DNA of 64,000 nt from assembly GCA_964035575.1 (NCBI GenBank), contig OZ037864.1, positions 1,426,001-1,490,000 on the forward strand, read 5' to 3'. The notes below the pieces were generated by a model. That model was not told the DNA's origin. It made no database searches and was given only the letters and a program-made list of their open reading frames with translations. A program made the translations under genes and the position numbers. This document shows positions 42,706 through 52,021 of the stretch, piece by piece (the stretch's first letter is position 1; every line of letters begins with the position of its first letter). This DNA comes from Rhynchopus sp. YZ270_cl-10 (taxonomy: Eukaryota > Euglenozoa > Diplonemea > Diplonemida > Diplonemidae).

Positions 42706-44016
42706 ATGCCGAGTCCGTCGGAGCTGAACGCACAGTCAGGCATCGAAGGGAATGTCCAGTTCTATGCAGGTGACCACGGCTTTACGAAGGTGCAGCTGCG
42801 TGCAGGGGACAGTGTGGTGGAGGCGTTTCTGCATGGCGCGCATGTGACACGCTACAGCAAAGGGGGTTACGAGGCGCTGTGGATGAGCACCGACGTTGTG
42901 CTGCAGGAGAACAAAGCCATCAGGGGTGGCATCCCGATCTGCTGGCCACAGTTCGGCCCTGGCGAGCTTCCGCAGCACGGCTTCGTGCGGAACAGCAGCG
43001 ACTGGACTGTGGACAGCACATCACACGCGGACGGCGTCACTGTCCTGACCCTGCAGCACACCGACACACCAAAGACTCTTGCAGCATGGCCACACAAGTT
43101 CTGTCTGAAGTACACACTGACGCTATCGCCATCGGACTTCACCACAAGCCTTGAGGTGCAGAACAGCGGCACTACGCCGTTCTCGTTCACCACAGCACTG
43201 CATACGTACTTCAAGCTGCACCACATCGATGCGGCCAGGATGCTCGGGTTCAAAGGACTGACGTACCTCGACAACAAGAATGGTATGTCTCTCTTTACGT
43301 CTCACCTGTCTCACCTATGACCCTCATTCACTTTTCACCTTCATTCCTTTCCCTAGTAAACTTGTTTAAGCAGCTCTGCTGCGTCTTGGGGGTCTCTCGA
43401 TTATATATTTTTAGGCTTCGCGTCCTGCATGTTTATTGTCCACTTGCATCTGCAAGGTTGGGAGAGGGTAACAGGGGAAACTCATTAAAAATCATTCACT
43501 CACTCATCAGGATTTTTTGTGTTTCCCCGGTCTCACCCTCCGTACGTTAACTTCGCATAGTGTTTTGCCAAAAATTAAAAGATTGGGGCGGTAGGGTTTT
43601 TTATTCGGATTTGCGTTTTTTGCTTTTTGCCCTTATATATATCGAGAGACCCCTTCCTTTCCCACTCACTGCCCCCACTCATCTTACTATCACGCCTAAC
43701 CCCAGATCGCAAGCCTGAACAGAACGAGCCCGAGCAGGACTCCTTCCACATTGCTAAAGAGACGGATCGCATCTACGTCAACACACCGAACGACCTCGTC
43801 ATCCAGGACGGGTACCACGGCTCCATCACCCTGAGTAAAAACGCTGCCCTTCCAGACGCTGTGCTGTGGAACCCGTGGGTGGCGAAGGCTGCCTCCATGG
43901 GTGACTACAACAACTACGGGTGGACGAACATGGTGTGCATTGAAGCAGCCGCCATCAAAGACCCCGTCACAGTCGACGCCGGCAAGTCTTGGTATGTCAG
44001 CAACGTTGCAACGTGA
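42706..44016 (+). CDS. Glucose-6-phosphate 1-epimerase-like protein (aldose epimerase superfamily)
   Basis: Exons 42706-43282 and 43706-44016 (phase 1; 295 aa); donor GTATGT, acceptor CCCAG. Family landmarks in order: VVEAFLHGAHVTRY, LWMSTDVVLQENKAIRGGIPICWPQFG, LPQHGFVRNSSDW, ALHTYFKL (catalytic-region His), KETDRIYVN, DAVLWNPWVAKAASMGDYN and MVCIEAA with the probable catalytic Glu, followed by VTVDAGKSWYVSNV, which resembles the usual L.PGESW C-terminal strand. These enzymes interconvert the alpha and beta anomers of glucose 6-phosphate. The length matches the family (about 270-300 aa), so the gene looks complete. The 423-bp intron is the longest placed in this window. Cytosolic, as there is no leader. 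Confidence 0.85.
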
Positions 44017-44440
44017 GTCTTGTCATGTGTCGTTCCTCCAACAAAAAGAGGCGACCATGCTGATCTGCATGTTACTTCTGAAGCATGTCCCATGTCATTG
44101 CACCCATCCTACAGGACTGGATCGCAGACCATCGCCTGCGCAGTGTCACCCGACGTGACACCGCTGAAGTGATGTGCGCAATTCCCGGTTATCCGCAGGC
44201 ACCGTGCAAGTATTACCCGTGTACATCTTTCCAAAACGTTTCCATGACTAATTCTCTTAACGAAAATGAACCGACCATTTTCTTAACATACTCAGACATA
44301 TGGCACATCCAGATGTGCTTCGAACTTCTCGAAGGTTCTTGCTCTAGTCTTGCACGACGTCTCACGTCGTTCAATGTGTGTGGAGGTTATGAACTAGATC
44401 AACCACAGCTTTACACACAACAAACCAAAACACCAACACA
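44017..44440. other. Spacer and 5' flank of creatine kinase copy 1
   Basis: No gene. The 32 bp before the ATG (from CTTTACACACAACAAACC, just after CCACAG) are shared with the other creatine kinase copies; everything to the left is unique to this copy. Confidence 0.55.
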
Positions 44441-45835
44441 ATGGAGAAGGACCCCGCCAACCTGGAGTACCTGCGCACCCAGGGTGTTGCCGATCTTGTG
44501 GACCGTGCGCTTCAGGAGCTTGTGAAGGAGAAGCCTGAGGAGGCACGCTCGTGGCTGGCAGCGTACTTTGAGTACCCACCACACGGTCTGTCGAGGAATG
44601 TGAAGAAGATGCCCGAGTGGATCCAGAAGGGGTGTGGTGACAAGCCGTACAACTGCGAGGAGAAGAAGGCGACGTTTGCACCTGACGGCACGACACCTGC
44701 AGAGATGCCCGACTTCAAGGACCACAACAACTTCATGGCCAACTTCCTGAGGGAGAACCCTGCTGTGTACGAGTCGCTGAAGGACAAGAAGACTGCTGCA
44801 GGCGTGACCCTTGCACACTGCATGAAGACAGGAGTGGACAACCCAGGACACCCACACATCAAGACAGTGGGTTTGACTGCTGGTGACGAGGAGAGCTACG
44901 AGACCTTCAAGGAGCTGTTCGACCCTGTGATTGATGCACGTCACGGTGGGTATGGAGCAGACCAGAAGCAGCCCACAGACCTCGACCTGTCGAAGGTGAG
45001 CGACACAGACATGGACCCCGATGGGAAGTACGTGGAGACAACACGTGTGCGCACTGGACGCAGCATCAGAGGGTTCAAGCTGCCTCCCTGCATTGAATTT
45101 GATGAGAGGAGGAAGCTTGAGGCAGTGTCTGTGAAGGGACTGATGAACCTTGCTGACGACCTGAAGGGTGACTACTACCCGCTTCACGGAAGCTGCTCCT
45201 ACTCAGCAAAGCCAAACGGCATGACGGAGGAGAAGGAGGGTGAGCTGCGCAAGATGGGGAACCTGTTCCAGGAGCCCGACAGCACGCTGCTGCTTGCAAG
45301 CGGGATGGGCCGCCACTGGCCTGACGGACGTGGTGTGTTCCACAACGACGAGAAGAACCTGTTCGTGTGGGTGGGTGAGGAGGACCACCTGCGTATTGTG
45401 AGCATGCAGCGCGACAAGAACATGAAGGAGACGTTTGGCCGCTTTGTGCGTTCGTGCGACGAGGTGCAGAAGGTGCTGAAGAGCGAGGGTTCCGACTTCA
45501 TGCACTCTGAGCGTCTTGGATGGGTGCTGACGTGCCCGTCGAACCTGGGAACTGGTCTGCGTGCCGGCACCCTTGTGAACCTGCCACTTGTGTCTGCACG
45601 TGACGACTTTAAGGACACACTGAAGAAGATGCGTCTGCAGGCACGTGGCACAGGTGGTGTGGACTCTGCGTCGTCGGGTGGGAAGTGGGACATTTCGAAC
45701 AGCGACAGAATTGGGAAGAGCGAGGTGGAGCTTGTGAACCTTGTGATTGAGGGTGTTGCACAGCTGGTGAAGTGGGAGAAGCTTCTGGAGGAGGGGAAGA
45801 AGGAGGACGTTGACAAGGAGGTTGCTGAGAAGTAG
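44441..45835 (+). CDS. Creatine kinase with N-terminal RIIa/DPY-30-like docking domain, copy 1
   Basis: 464 aa, intronless. Transfers phosphate between ATP and creatine. Residues 9-44 (EYLRTQGVADLVDRALQELV then KEKPEEARSWLAAYF) look like an RIIa/DPY-30 dimerisation-docking helix pair, common in axonemal proteins. From about 90 on it follows animal creatine kinase: TVGLTAGDEESYETFKELFDP, RVRTGRSIRGF, ASGMGRHWPDGRG, WVGEEDHLRIVSMQ, the reactive Cys365 in LTCPSNLGTGLRAG, and RGTGGVD with the Val typical of creatine kinase rather than the Glu of arginine kinase. A small insert lies at about 249-260. Flagellar location is inferred from the docking domain. This copy has Asp221 where copies 2-7 have Glu. 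Confidence 0.92.
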   Translation: MEKDPANLEYLRTQGVADLVDRALQELVKEKPEEARSWLAAYFEYPPHGLSRNVKKMPEWIQKGCGDKPYNCEEKKATFAPDGTTPAEMPDFKDHNNFMANFLRENPAVYESLKDKKTAAGVTLAHCMKTGVDNPGHPHIKTVGLTAGDEESYETFKELFDPVIDARHGGYGADQKQPTDLDLSKVSDTDMDPDGKYVETTRVRTGRSIRGFKLPPCIEFDERRKLEAVSVKGLMNLADDLKGDYYPLHGSCSYSAKPNGMTEEKEGELRKMGNLFQEPDSTLLLASGMGRHWPDGRGVFHNDEKNLFVWVGEEDHLRIVSMQRDKNMKETFGRFVRSCDEVQKVLKSEGSDFMHSERLGWVLTCPSNLGTGLRAGTLVNLPLVSARDDFKDTLKKMRLQARGTGGVDSASSGGKWDISNSDRIGKSEVELVNLVIEGVAQLVKWEKLLEEGKKEDVDKEVAEK

Positions 45836-47068
45836 GCACCTTGCACACCACACCACACCAGACCTGACCACCCCTTTCCACTCCCGTGCAGTCCCACTGC
45901 ACTCCACGACTCCACGACCACACCACGCGACAACGCTTCCCATGTACTAACACCTTTCTCTCTCCTCTCCAGGAGACGAGCTTTACACCCCTTTTCTTTG
46001 TTCATAGTTGCATACTTACACTTGCAAACTTACACCCTTATTCAATAAAGAGACAATTAAGTCAAGGAGCGACGTGCAGGAGTATTTCTTGTTTTTCATG
46101 TCAGTGCACTGAACTTCGAACCATTACTCAGCAAGAGTCTTTTGTGGTGATTTTATCTTTGTTTGTGAGGCATGAGGAGGAGCCCCTACTGCTGCACTCT
46201 GCACCTACGAGGGAGGAGGCGGGGTTGTGCTCCACCTTGCATTGTGGGGGAGTACAATCAGTGGTAGTAAATGCGGGCTTCCTGCAGTTGTGAAACTGTG
46301 GTGGCTCACACGACCCGGAAACCAGGTACGGTCCATCGCTCGCTGTTCTGCAAAATATGAGTAGCTCTCATCTGTCCTTTAGAGTTTAGAGGTCACATTA
46401 AGATTTGTTTCTCTGTCCTGAGCAGAAACGTCTTCAGTGCGTCCGCACTGGATTACGATATTACCTGAAGAACAGGGTACCTGATGTGCTCGTCTAGCAC
46501 CACACACGTCCGCGGTACGTTCATCTAACCTCCACGCATGAGCACCGTCAGGTCCAGTGTGCACAGCACTGGTAAGTGATACAGACAGCGCCTTGGCCCA
46601 CTGTTGGTATTTCACCTTTTTAAGTGAAGACATCCTCGATTTGATGTGTAGCCACGCCGCTCCTTTTCCTCTTCTTAGCCCCAGATGGCTCATCAATCGC
46701 GCTTTGACCAATGCAGCTTTCAGGCAAGAAAGTATGTGATCTGCTGCCTCGTAAACGTACTTTTGGTTTGCTGGTATGTCCACAAATCACACCGCAGCCT
46801 GTTCGGCCGGCAGCAGCGTTCCCTCTCCTTGACCTTATATGAGGAGCAGAATCGACCAGGAGACACACGCTGTCCGCTCTTTACGGGTGAGCTCTTCCTG
46901 AAGATGTTATCTTTGAATCGCCTTCCACCAGGTACTATGTGTCACCCGAAAAAAGAGAACAATGTAATGCGGAACCGGTAGGTAGTGGTCGGACACACCA
47001 CAAACGTTTTCTTATACCACACTTGCAGCACAGAGTATTCTTTACACAACAAACCAAACACCAACACA
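45836..47068. other. Spacer 1 of the creatine kinase array
   Basis: The first 200 bp (to about 46039) are conserved in all copies and probably form the 3' UTR. They include TACTAAC (45945-45951) followed 20 bp later by CTCTCCAG, a textbook branch site and acceptor with no convincing donor. An AATAAA at about 46043 is unique to this copy. The rest is unique apart from a short stretch (about 46060-46110) resembling 51300-51350. Minus-strand frames near 46380-46870 are not recognised. Confidence 0.5.
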
Positions 47069-48463
47069 ATGGAGAAGGACCCCGCCAACCTGGAGTACCT
47101 GCGCACCCAGGGTGTTGCCGATCTTGTGGACCGTGCGCTTCAGGAGCTTGTGAAGGAGAAGCCTGAGGAGGCACGCTCGTGGCTGGCAGCGTACTTTGAG
47201 TACCCACCACACGGTCTGTCGAGGAACGTGAAGAAGATGCCCGAGTGGATCCAGAAGGGGTGTGGTGACAAGCCGTACAACTGTGAGGAGAAGAAGGCGA
47301 CGTTTGCACCTGACGGCACGACACCTGCAGAGATGCCCGACTTCAAGGACCACAACAACTTCATGGCCAACTTCCTGAGGGAGAACCCTGCTGTGTACGA
47401 GTCGCTGAAGGACAAGAAGACTGCGGCAGGCGTGACCCTTGCACACTGCATGAAGACAGGAGTGGACAACCCAGGACACCCACACATCAAGACAGTGGGT
47501 TTGACTGCTGGTGACGAGGAGAGCTACGAGACCTTCAAGGAGCTGTTCGACCCTGTGATTGACGCACGTCACGGTGGGTATGGAGCAGACCAGAAGCAGC
47601 CCACAGACCTCGACCTGTCGAAGGTGAGCGACACAGACATGGACCCCGATGGGAAGTACGTGGAGACAACACGTGTGCGCACTGGACGCAGCATCAGAGG
47701 GTTCAAGCTGCCTCCCTGCATTGAATTTGAGGAGAGGAGGAAGCTTGAGGCAGTGTCTGTGAAGGGATTGATGAACCTTGCTGACGACCTGAAGGGTGAC
47801 TACTACCCACTTCACGGAAGCTGCTCCTACTCAGCAAAGCCAAACGGCATGACGGAAGAGAAGGAGGGTGAGCTGCGCAAGATGGGGAACCTGTTCCAGG
47901 AGCCCGACAGCACGCTGCTGCTTGCAAGCGGGATGGGCCGCCACTGGCCTGACGGACGTGGTGTGTTCCACAACGACGAGAAGAACCTGTTCGTGTGGGT
48001 GGGTGAGGAGGACCACCTGCGTATTGTGAGCATGCAGCGCGACAAGAACATGAAGGAGACGTTTGGCCGCTTTGTGCGTTCGTGCGACGAGGTGCAGAAG
48101 GTGCTGAAGAGCGAGGGTTCCGACTTCATGCACTCTGAGCGTCTTGGATGGGTGCTGACGTGCCCGTCGAACCTGGGAACTGGTCTTCGTGCCGGCACCC
48201 TTGTGAACCTGCCACTTGTGTCTGCACGTGACGACTTCAAGGACACACTGAAGAAGATGCGTCTGCAGGCACGTGGCACAGGTGGTGTGGACTCTGCGTC
48301 GTCGGGTGGGAAGTGGGACATTTCGAACAGCGACAGAATTGGGAAGAGCGAGGTGGAGCTTGTGAACCTTGTGATTGAGGGTGTTGCACAGCTGGTGAAG
48401 TGGGAGAAGCTTCTGGAGGAGGGGAAGAAGGAGGACGTTGACAAGGAGGTTGCTGAGAAGTAG
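47069..48463 (+). CDS. Creatine kinase with docking domain, copy 2
   Basis: 464 aa; the protein is identical to copies 3-7. The frame is open upstream to 46985, but the ATG at 47069 is the one conserved in all copies with the ACACCAACACA leader. Silent sites: TGT for Cys72, GCG for one of the Ala codons at 119-120, and GGTTTG at Gly144-Leu145. The first two of these states reappear in copies 5-7, while the third does not. Confidence 0.92.
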   Translation: MEKDPANLEYLRTQGVADLVDRALQELVKEKPEEARSWLAAYFEYPPHGLSRNVKKMPEWIQKGCGDKPYNCEEKKATFAPDGTTPAEMPDFKDHNNFMANFLRENPAVYESLKDKKTAAGVTLAHCMKTGVDNPGHPHIKTVGLTAGDEESYETFKELFDPVIDARHGGYGADQKQPTDLDLSKVSDTDMDPDGKYVETTRVRTGRSIRGFKLPPCIEFEERRKLEAVSVKGLMNLADDLKGDYYPLHGSCSYSAKPNGMTEEKEGELRKMGNLFQEPDSTLLLASGMGRHWPDGRGVFHNDEKNLFVWVGEEDHLRIVSMQRDKNMKETFGRFVRSCDEVQKVLKSEGSDFMHSERLGWVLTCPSNLGTGLRAGTLVNLPLVSARDDFKDTLKKMRLQARGTGGVDSASSGGKWDISNSDRIGKSEVELVNLVIEGVAQLVKWEKLLEEGKKEDVDKEVAEK

Positions 48464-49674
48464 GCACCTTGCACACCACACCACACCAGACCTGACCACC
48501 CCTTTCCACTCCCGTGCAGTCCCACTGCACTCCACGACTCCACGACCACACCACGCGACAACGCTTCCCATGTACTAACACCTTTCTCTCTCCTCTCCAG
48601 GAGACGAGCTTTACACCCCTTTTCTTTGTTCATAGTTGCATACTTACACTTGCAAACTTACACCCTTTATATTTATTACGACTTCAAAGACATGAGCACC
48701 CCTTCTCTATTTTAGTCGTCATTTATTGTTTGTTCGTTGGGTCCATCTTTTCCAACTCCTCTTCCGCTACATAGTGCGTCCTTACATAGGTATGTTCTTA
48801 CCCCCTGCACAGAGCAGTCGATATGCACCATTGTTACCTACGAACATTGTGTGCTGCTGGTCAGCTTCGTACACATGACTTATAGTCGGTTCAGTCTCCT
48901 CATGACGTTGTCTGGCGTCCTTTTGTATCTTCTGATGACGCAAAGCAACTTCCGCTGAGCCTTCATAGAGGTGTCCCCCGTGTCCGATGTCATGTCAGTT
49001 CTTTCTCCACTGCTCTACTTCCTCTTCTTGTCTACACGGCTTCCTCAGTCACTGCTTTCAGTACTCTATCCAGGGGCACACAGCCAAATATGTTTTGTGT
49101 CTTCCCCACATGCAAGCCGCATTAGAGAGCTGTATCCGCAGATAGGTCCCCCCTTCTGCCCATCCTCCGTGACCGACCGGTCATCCTGCTTCCCACTTTT
49201 TGCGATGTGGTTAACGCAATCTAGCTTCCCTGAGGACAAGAGGTACGGCCACGCGAAGTCAATCACAAAGAAGACGAATGCAGACATTTTACTATAAGTT
49301 TCAGGTAAAAAGGTTTTAAGGCTTTAAGAGGTCTGGGGTCACCCACTGCTGCCGTTGCATATTTTGCTGGTGCTCGTTTGTCTTTGTTTTGCTAATGACC
49401 CAACCAAACTCTGTAGCTACCCAGTTACTAGCACTACAAACGCACTGAGACATGCAACCCTCTCAGTGTGCTAGCGTGAATCACGAAAGTGCGTTGCACC
49501 GCACTATCAACACCACGTTCCGCCCAATTCACGGAACCATCTTCCGCAAATTGAGCGCCTGTCTGTTGAGTACGTACGTCAGACAAGTCAGGTACACCCA
49601 TTCTGAGAATAGTGCGCACACTGACCTAATACTCCCAACAGACCTTACACACAACAAACCACTACACCAACACA
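48464..49674. other. Spacer 2 of the creatine kinase array
   Basis: The conserved 3' part runs to about 48668, then unique sequence. No homology to the other spacers was seen. A minus-strand frame near 49066-49287 (VIDFAWPYLLSSGKLDCVNH) looks peptide-like but is not recognised. The last 35 bp are the shared leader after CCAACAG. Confidence 0.5.
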
Positions 49675-51069
49675 ATGGAGAAGGACCCCGCCAACCTGGA
49701 GTACCTGCGCACCCAGGGTGTTGCCGATCTTGTGGACCGTGCGCTTCAGGAGCTTGTGAAGGAGAAGCCTGAGGAGGCACGCTCGTGGCTGGCAGCGTAC
49801 TTTGAGTACCCACCACACGGTCTGTCGAGGAATGTGAAGAAGATGCCCGAGTGGATCCAGAAGGGATGTGGCGACAAGCCGTACAACTGCGAGGAGAAGA
49901 AGGCGACGTTTGCACCTGACGGCACGACACCTGCAGAGATGCCCGACTTCAAGGACCACAACAACTTCATGGCCAACTTCCTGAGGGAGAACCCTGCTGT
50001 GTACGAGTCGCTGAAGGACAAGAAGACTGCAGCAGGCGTAACCCTTGCACACTGCATGAAGACAGGAGTGGACAACCCAGGACACCCACACATCAAGACA
50101 GTGGGTCTGACTGCTGGTGATGAGGAGAGCTACGAGACCTTCAAGGAGCTGTTCGACCCTGTGATTGACGCACGTCACGGTGGGTACGGAGCAGACCAGA
50201 AGCAGCCCACAGACCTCGACCTGTCGAAGGTGAGCGACACAGACATGGACCCCGATGGGAAGTACGTGGAGACAACACGTGTGCGCACTGGACGCAGCAT
50301 CAGAGGGTTCAAGCTGCCTCCCTGCATTGAATTTGAGGAGAGGAGGAAGCTTGAGGCAGTGTCTGTGAAGGGATTGATGAACCTTGCTGACGACCTGAAG
50401 GGTGACTACTACCCGCTTCACGGAAGCTGCTCTTACTCAGCAAAGCCAAACGGTATGACGGAGGAGAAGGAGGGTGAGCTGCGCAAGATGGGGAACCTGT
50501 TCCAGGAACCCGACAGCACACTGCTGCTTGCAAGCGGGATGGGCCGCCACTGGCCTGACGGACGTGGTGTGTTCCACAACGACGAGAAGAACCTGTTCGT
50601 GTGGGTGGGTGAGGAGGACCACCTGCGTATTGTGAGCATGCAGCGCGACAAGAACATGAAGGAGACGTTTGGCCGCTTTGTGCGTTCGTGCGACGAGGTG
50701 CAGAAGGTGCTGAAGAGCGAAGGTTCCGACTTCATGCACTCTGAGCGTCTTGGATGGGTGTTGACGTGCCCGTCGAACCTGGGAACTGGTCTGCGTGCCG
50801 GAACCCTTGTGAACCTGCCACTTGTGTCTGCACGTGACGACTTCAAGGACACGCTGAAGAAGATGCGTCTGCAGGCACGTGGCACAGGTGGTGTGGACTC
50901 TGCGTCGTCGGGTGGGAAGTGGGACATTTCGAACAGCGACAGAATCGGGAAGAGCGAGGTGGAGCTTGTGAACCTTGTGATTGAGGGTGTTGCACAGCTG
51001 GTGAAGTGGGAGAAGCTTCTGGAGGAGGGGAAGAAGGAGGACGTTGACAAGGAGGTTGCTGAGAAGTAG
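49675..51069 (+). CDS. Creatine kinase with docking domain, copy 3
   Basis: 464 aa, same protein as copy 2. Distinguished by silent changes, for example GCA in the Ala119-Ala120 pair, TACGGA at Tyr171-Gly172 and CCGGAACC at Ala375-Thr377. The leader variant AAACCACTACACC is shared with copies 5-7 but not with copies 1, 2 and 4. Confidence 0.92.
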   Translation: MEKDPANLEYLRTQGVADLVDRALQELVKEKPEEARSWLAAYFEYPPHGLSRNVKKMPEWIQKGCGDKPYNCEEKKATFAPDGTTPAEMPDFKDHNNFMANFLRENPAVYESLKDKKTAAGVTLAHCMKTGVDNPGHPHIKTVGLTAGDEESYETFKELFDPVIDARHGGYGADQKQPTDLDLSKVSDTDMDPDGKYVETTRVRTGRSIRGFKLPPCIEFEERRKLEAVSVKGLMNLADDLKGDYYPLHGSCSYSAKPNGMTEEKEGELRKMGNLFQEPDSTLLLASGMGRHWPDGRGVFHNDEKNLFVWVGEEDHLRIVSMQRDKNMKETFGRFVRSCDEVQKVLKSEGSDFMHSERLGWVLTCPSNLGTGLRAGTLVNLPLVSARDDFKDTLKKMRLQARGTGGVDSASSGGKWDISNSDRIGKSEVELVNLVIEGVAQLVKWEKLLEEGKKEDVDKEVAEK

Positions 51070-51369
51070 ACACCTTGCACACCACACCACACCAGACCCG
51101 ACCACCCCTTTCCACTCCCGTGCAGTCCCACTGCACTCCACGACTCCACGACCACACCACGCGACAACGCTTCCCATGTACTAACACCTTTCTCTCTCCT
51201 CTCCAGGAGACGAGCTTTACACCCCTTTTCTTTGTTCATATTTGCATACTTACACTTGCAAACTTAAACCCTTATTCAAAAAAGCGACAATGAGTCATCA
51301 AACGAGCGAGATGGAGCAGGATTTCTTGTTTTATTTCATGTCAGGGCAATTAACTGGCGCACCTGTACT

Positions 51370-51580
51370 TATTGTCTACGACCGTCGCCCAGTTTTTACG
51401 TACCCGCGCTACACTATGCACATGCTTGAATACGTCATCGTACGTGCCAAAATTACGTCTCCGGAAACTACATCATCCCTGACAACAAACTTGTAGAAGC
51501 TAGCGCAGCTGCTGCTCTGCGATAACGAATATGATAAGGTGACTAAGCACGAGAGTCTTAGGATCATCTTGTAAACTTAT
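51370..51580 (+). repeat. Dispersed repeat related to 18318-18530, ending in a family-A hairpin
   Basis: Shares TACCCGCGCTACAC, CATGCTTGAA, CATCGTACGT and CCAAAATTACG with 18318-18530. It ends in CTAAGC (51543-51548), loop ACGAGAG, TCTTAG (51556-51561), then GATCATCTTGTAAAC. Confidence 0.5.
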
Positions 51581-51918
51581 CTTAACTTCCATCGTGAAGG
51601 TACGGAGTTGACGTCAGTCATCAGTTCTTCTGTCCTGAGGTCACATTACACCCATGAGAGCATGTTCTGGGTGTGGGTCTTGTTCCTACAGTGTAATAAT
51701 TTTTTATGTTGTCCCCACTCTTTGGCGCTTGTGTACCGTTTCCGTACGCGAGACTGGAGGCAGCGACATGACAAACACAGCACCGTCACCGCACGGTTAT
51801 GTATTCAACTTTATTGAATGTTGTGCAGTTACACACAGCTAAGACTGATGCACGTTCCTTGGGGTTTCCGTGTAGTAGGTGTTCCGTGCCTCGTCCACGG
51901 TGTGGAGGTGTTTTGTTA

Positions 51919-51974
51919 AGCACCGTGCGGTCAAAACACACGACCCACATACCAGTTGCCACTGGAACACACAT
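51919..51974 (+). promoter_or_regulatory. Conserved upstream blocks of creatine kinase copy 4
   Basis: AGCACCGTGCGGTCAAAAC (51919-51937) and CCAGTTGCCACTGGAACACA (from 51952) recur upstream of copies 5-7, although the sequence between the blocks differs. The second block contains the inverted repeat CCAGT-TGCC-ACTGG. Distance to the ATG is about 50-100 bp. Conservation against a diverged background suggests promoter elements. Confidence 0.4.
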
Positions 51975-52021
51975 AATACCATCCACAGACCTTACACATA
52001 ACAAACCAAAACACCAACACA

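Larger units (their letters stand above)
51070..52021. other. Spacer 3 of the creatine kinase array
   Basis: After the conserved 3' part (to about 51272), the stretch 51290-51580 resembles parts of spacer 1 and, over about 51370-51580, the dispersed repeat at 18318-18530, ending in a family-A hairpin (51537-51580). The candidate promoter blocks at 51919-51974 precede copy 4. Confidence 0.5.

Noticed and set aside
45199-46005. Long minus-strand open frames (246-268 codons) opposite every creatine kinase copy
   Set aside because: They mirror the GC-biased coding strand, change erratically at its silent sites and encode no recognisable domain.
46379-46868. Two overlapping minus-strand frames in spacer 1 as a possible gene relic
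   Set aside because: No motif, no splice pair and no match in the other spacers; not supportable.
49066-49287. Minus-strand peptide VIDFAWPYLLSSGKLDCVNH in spacer 2
   Set aside because: Too short, with no continuation in neighbouring frames and no family recognised.
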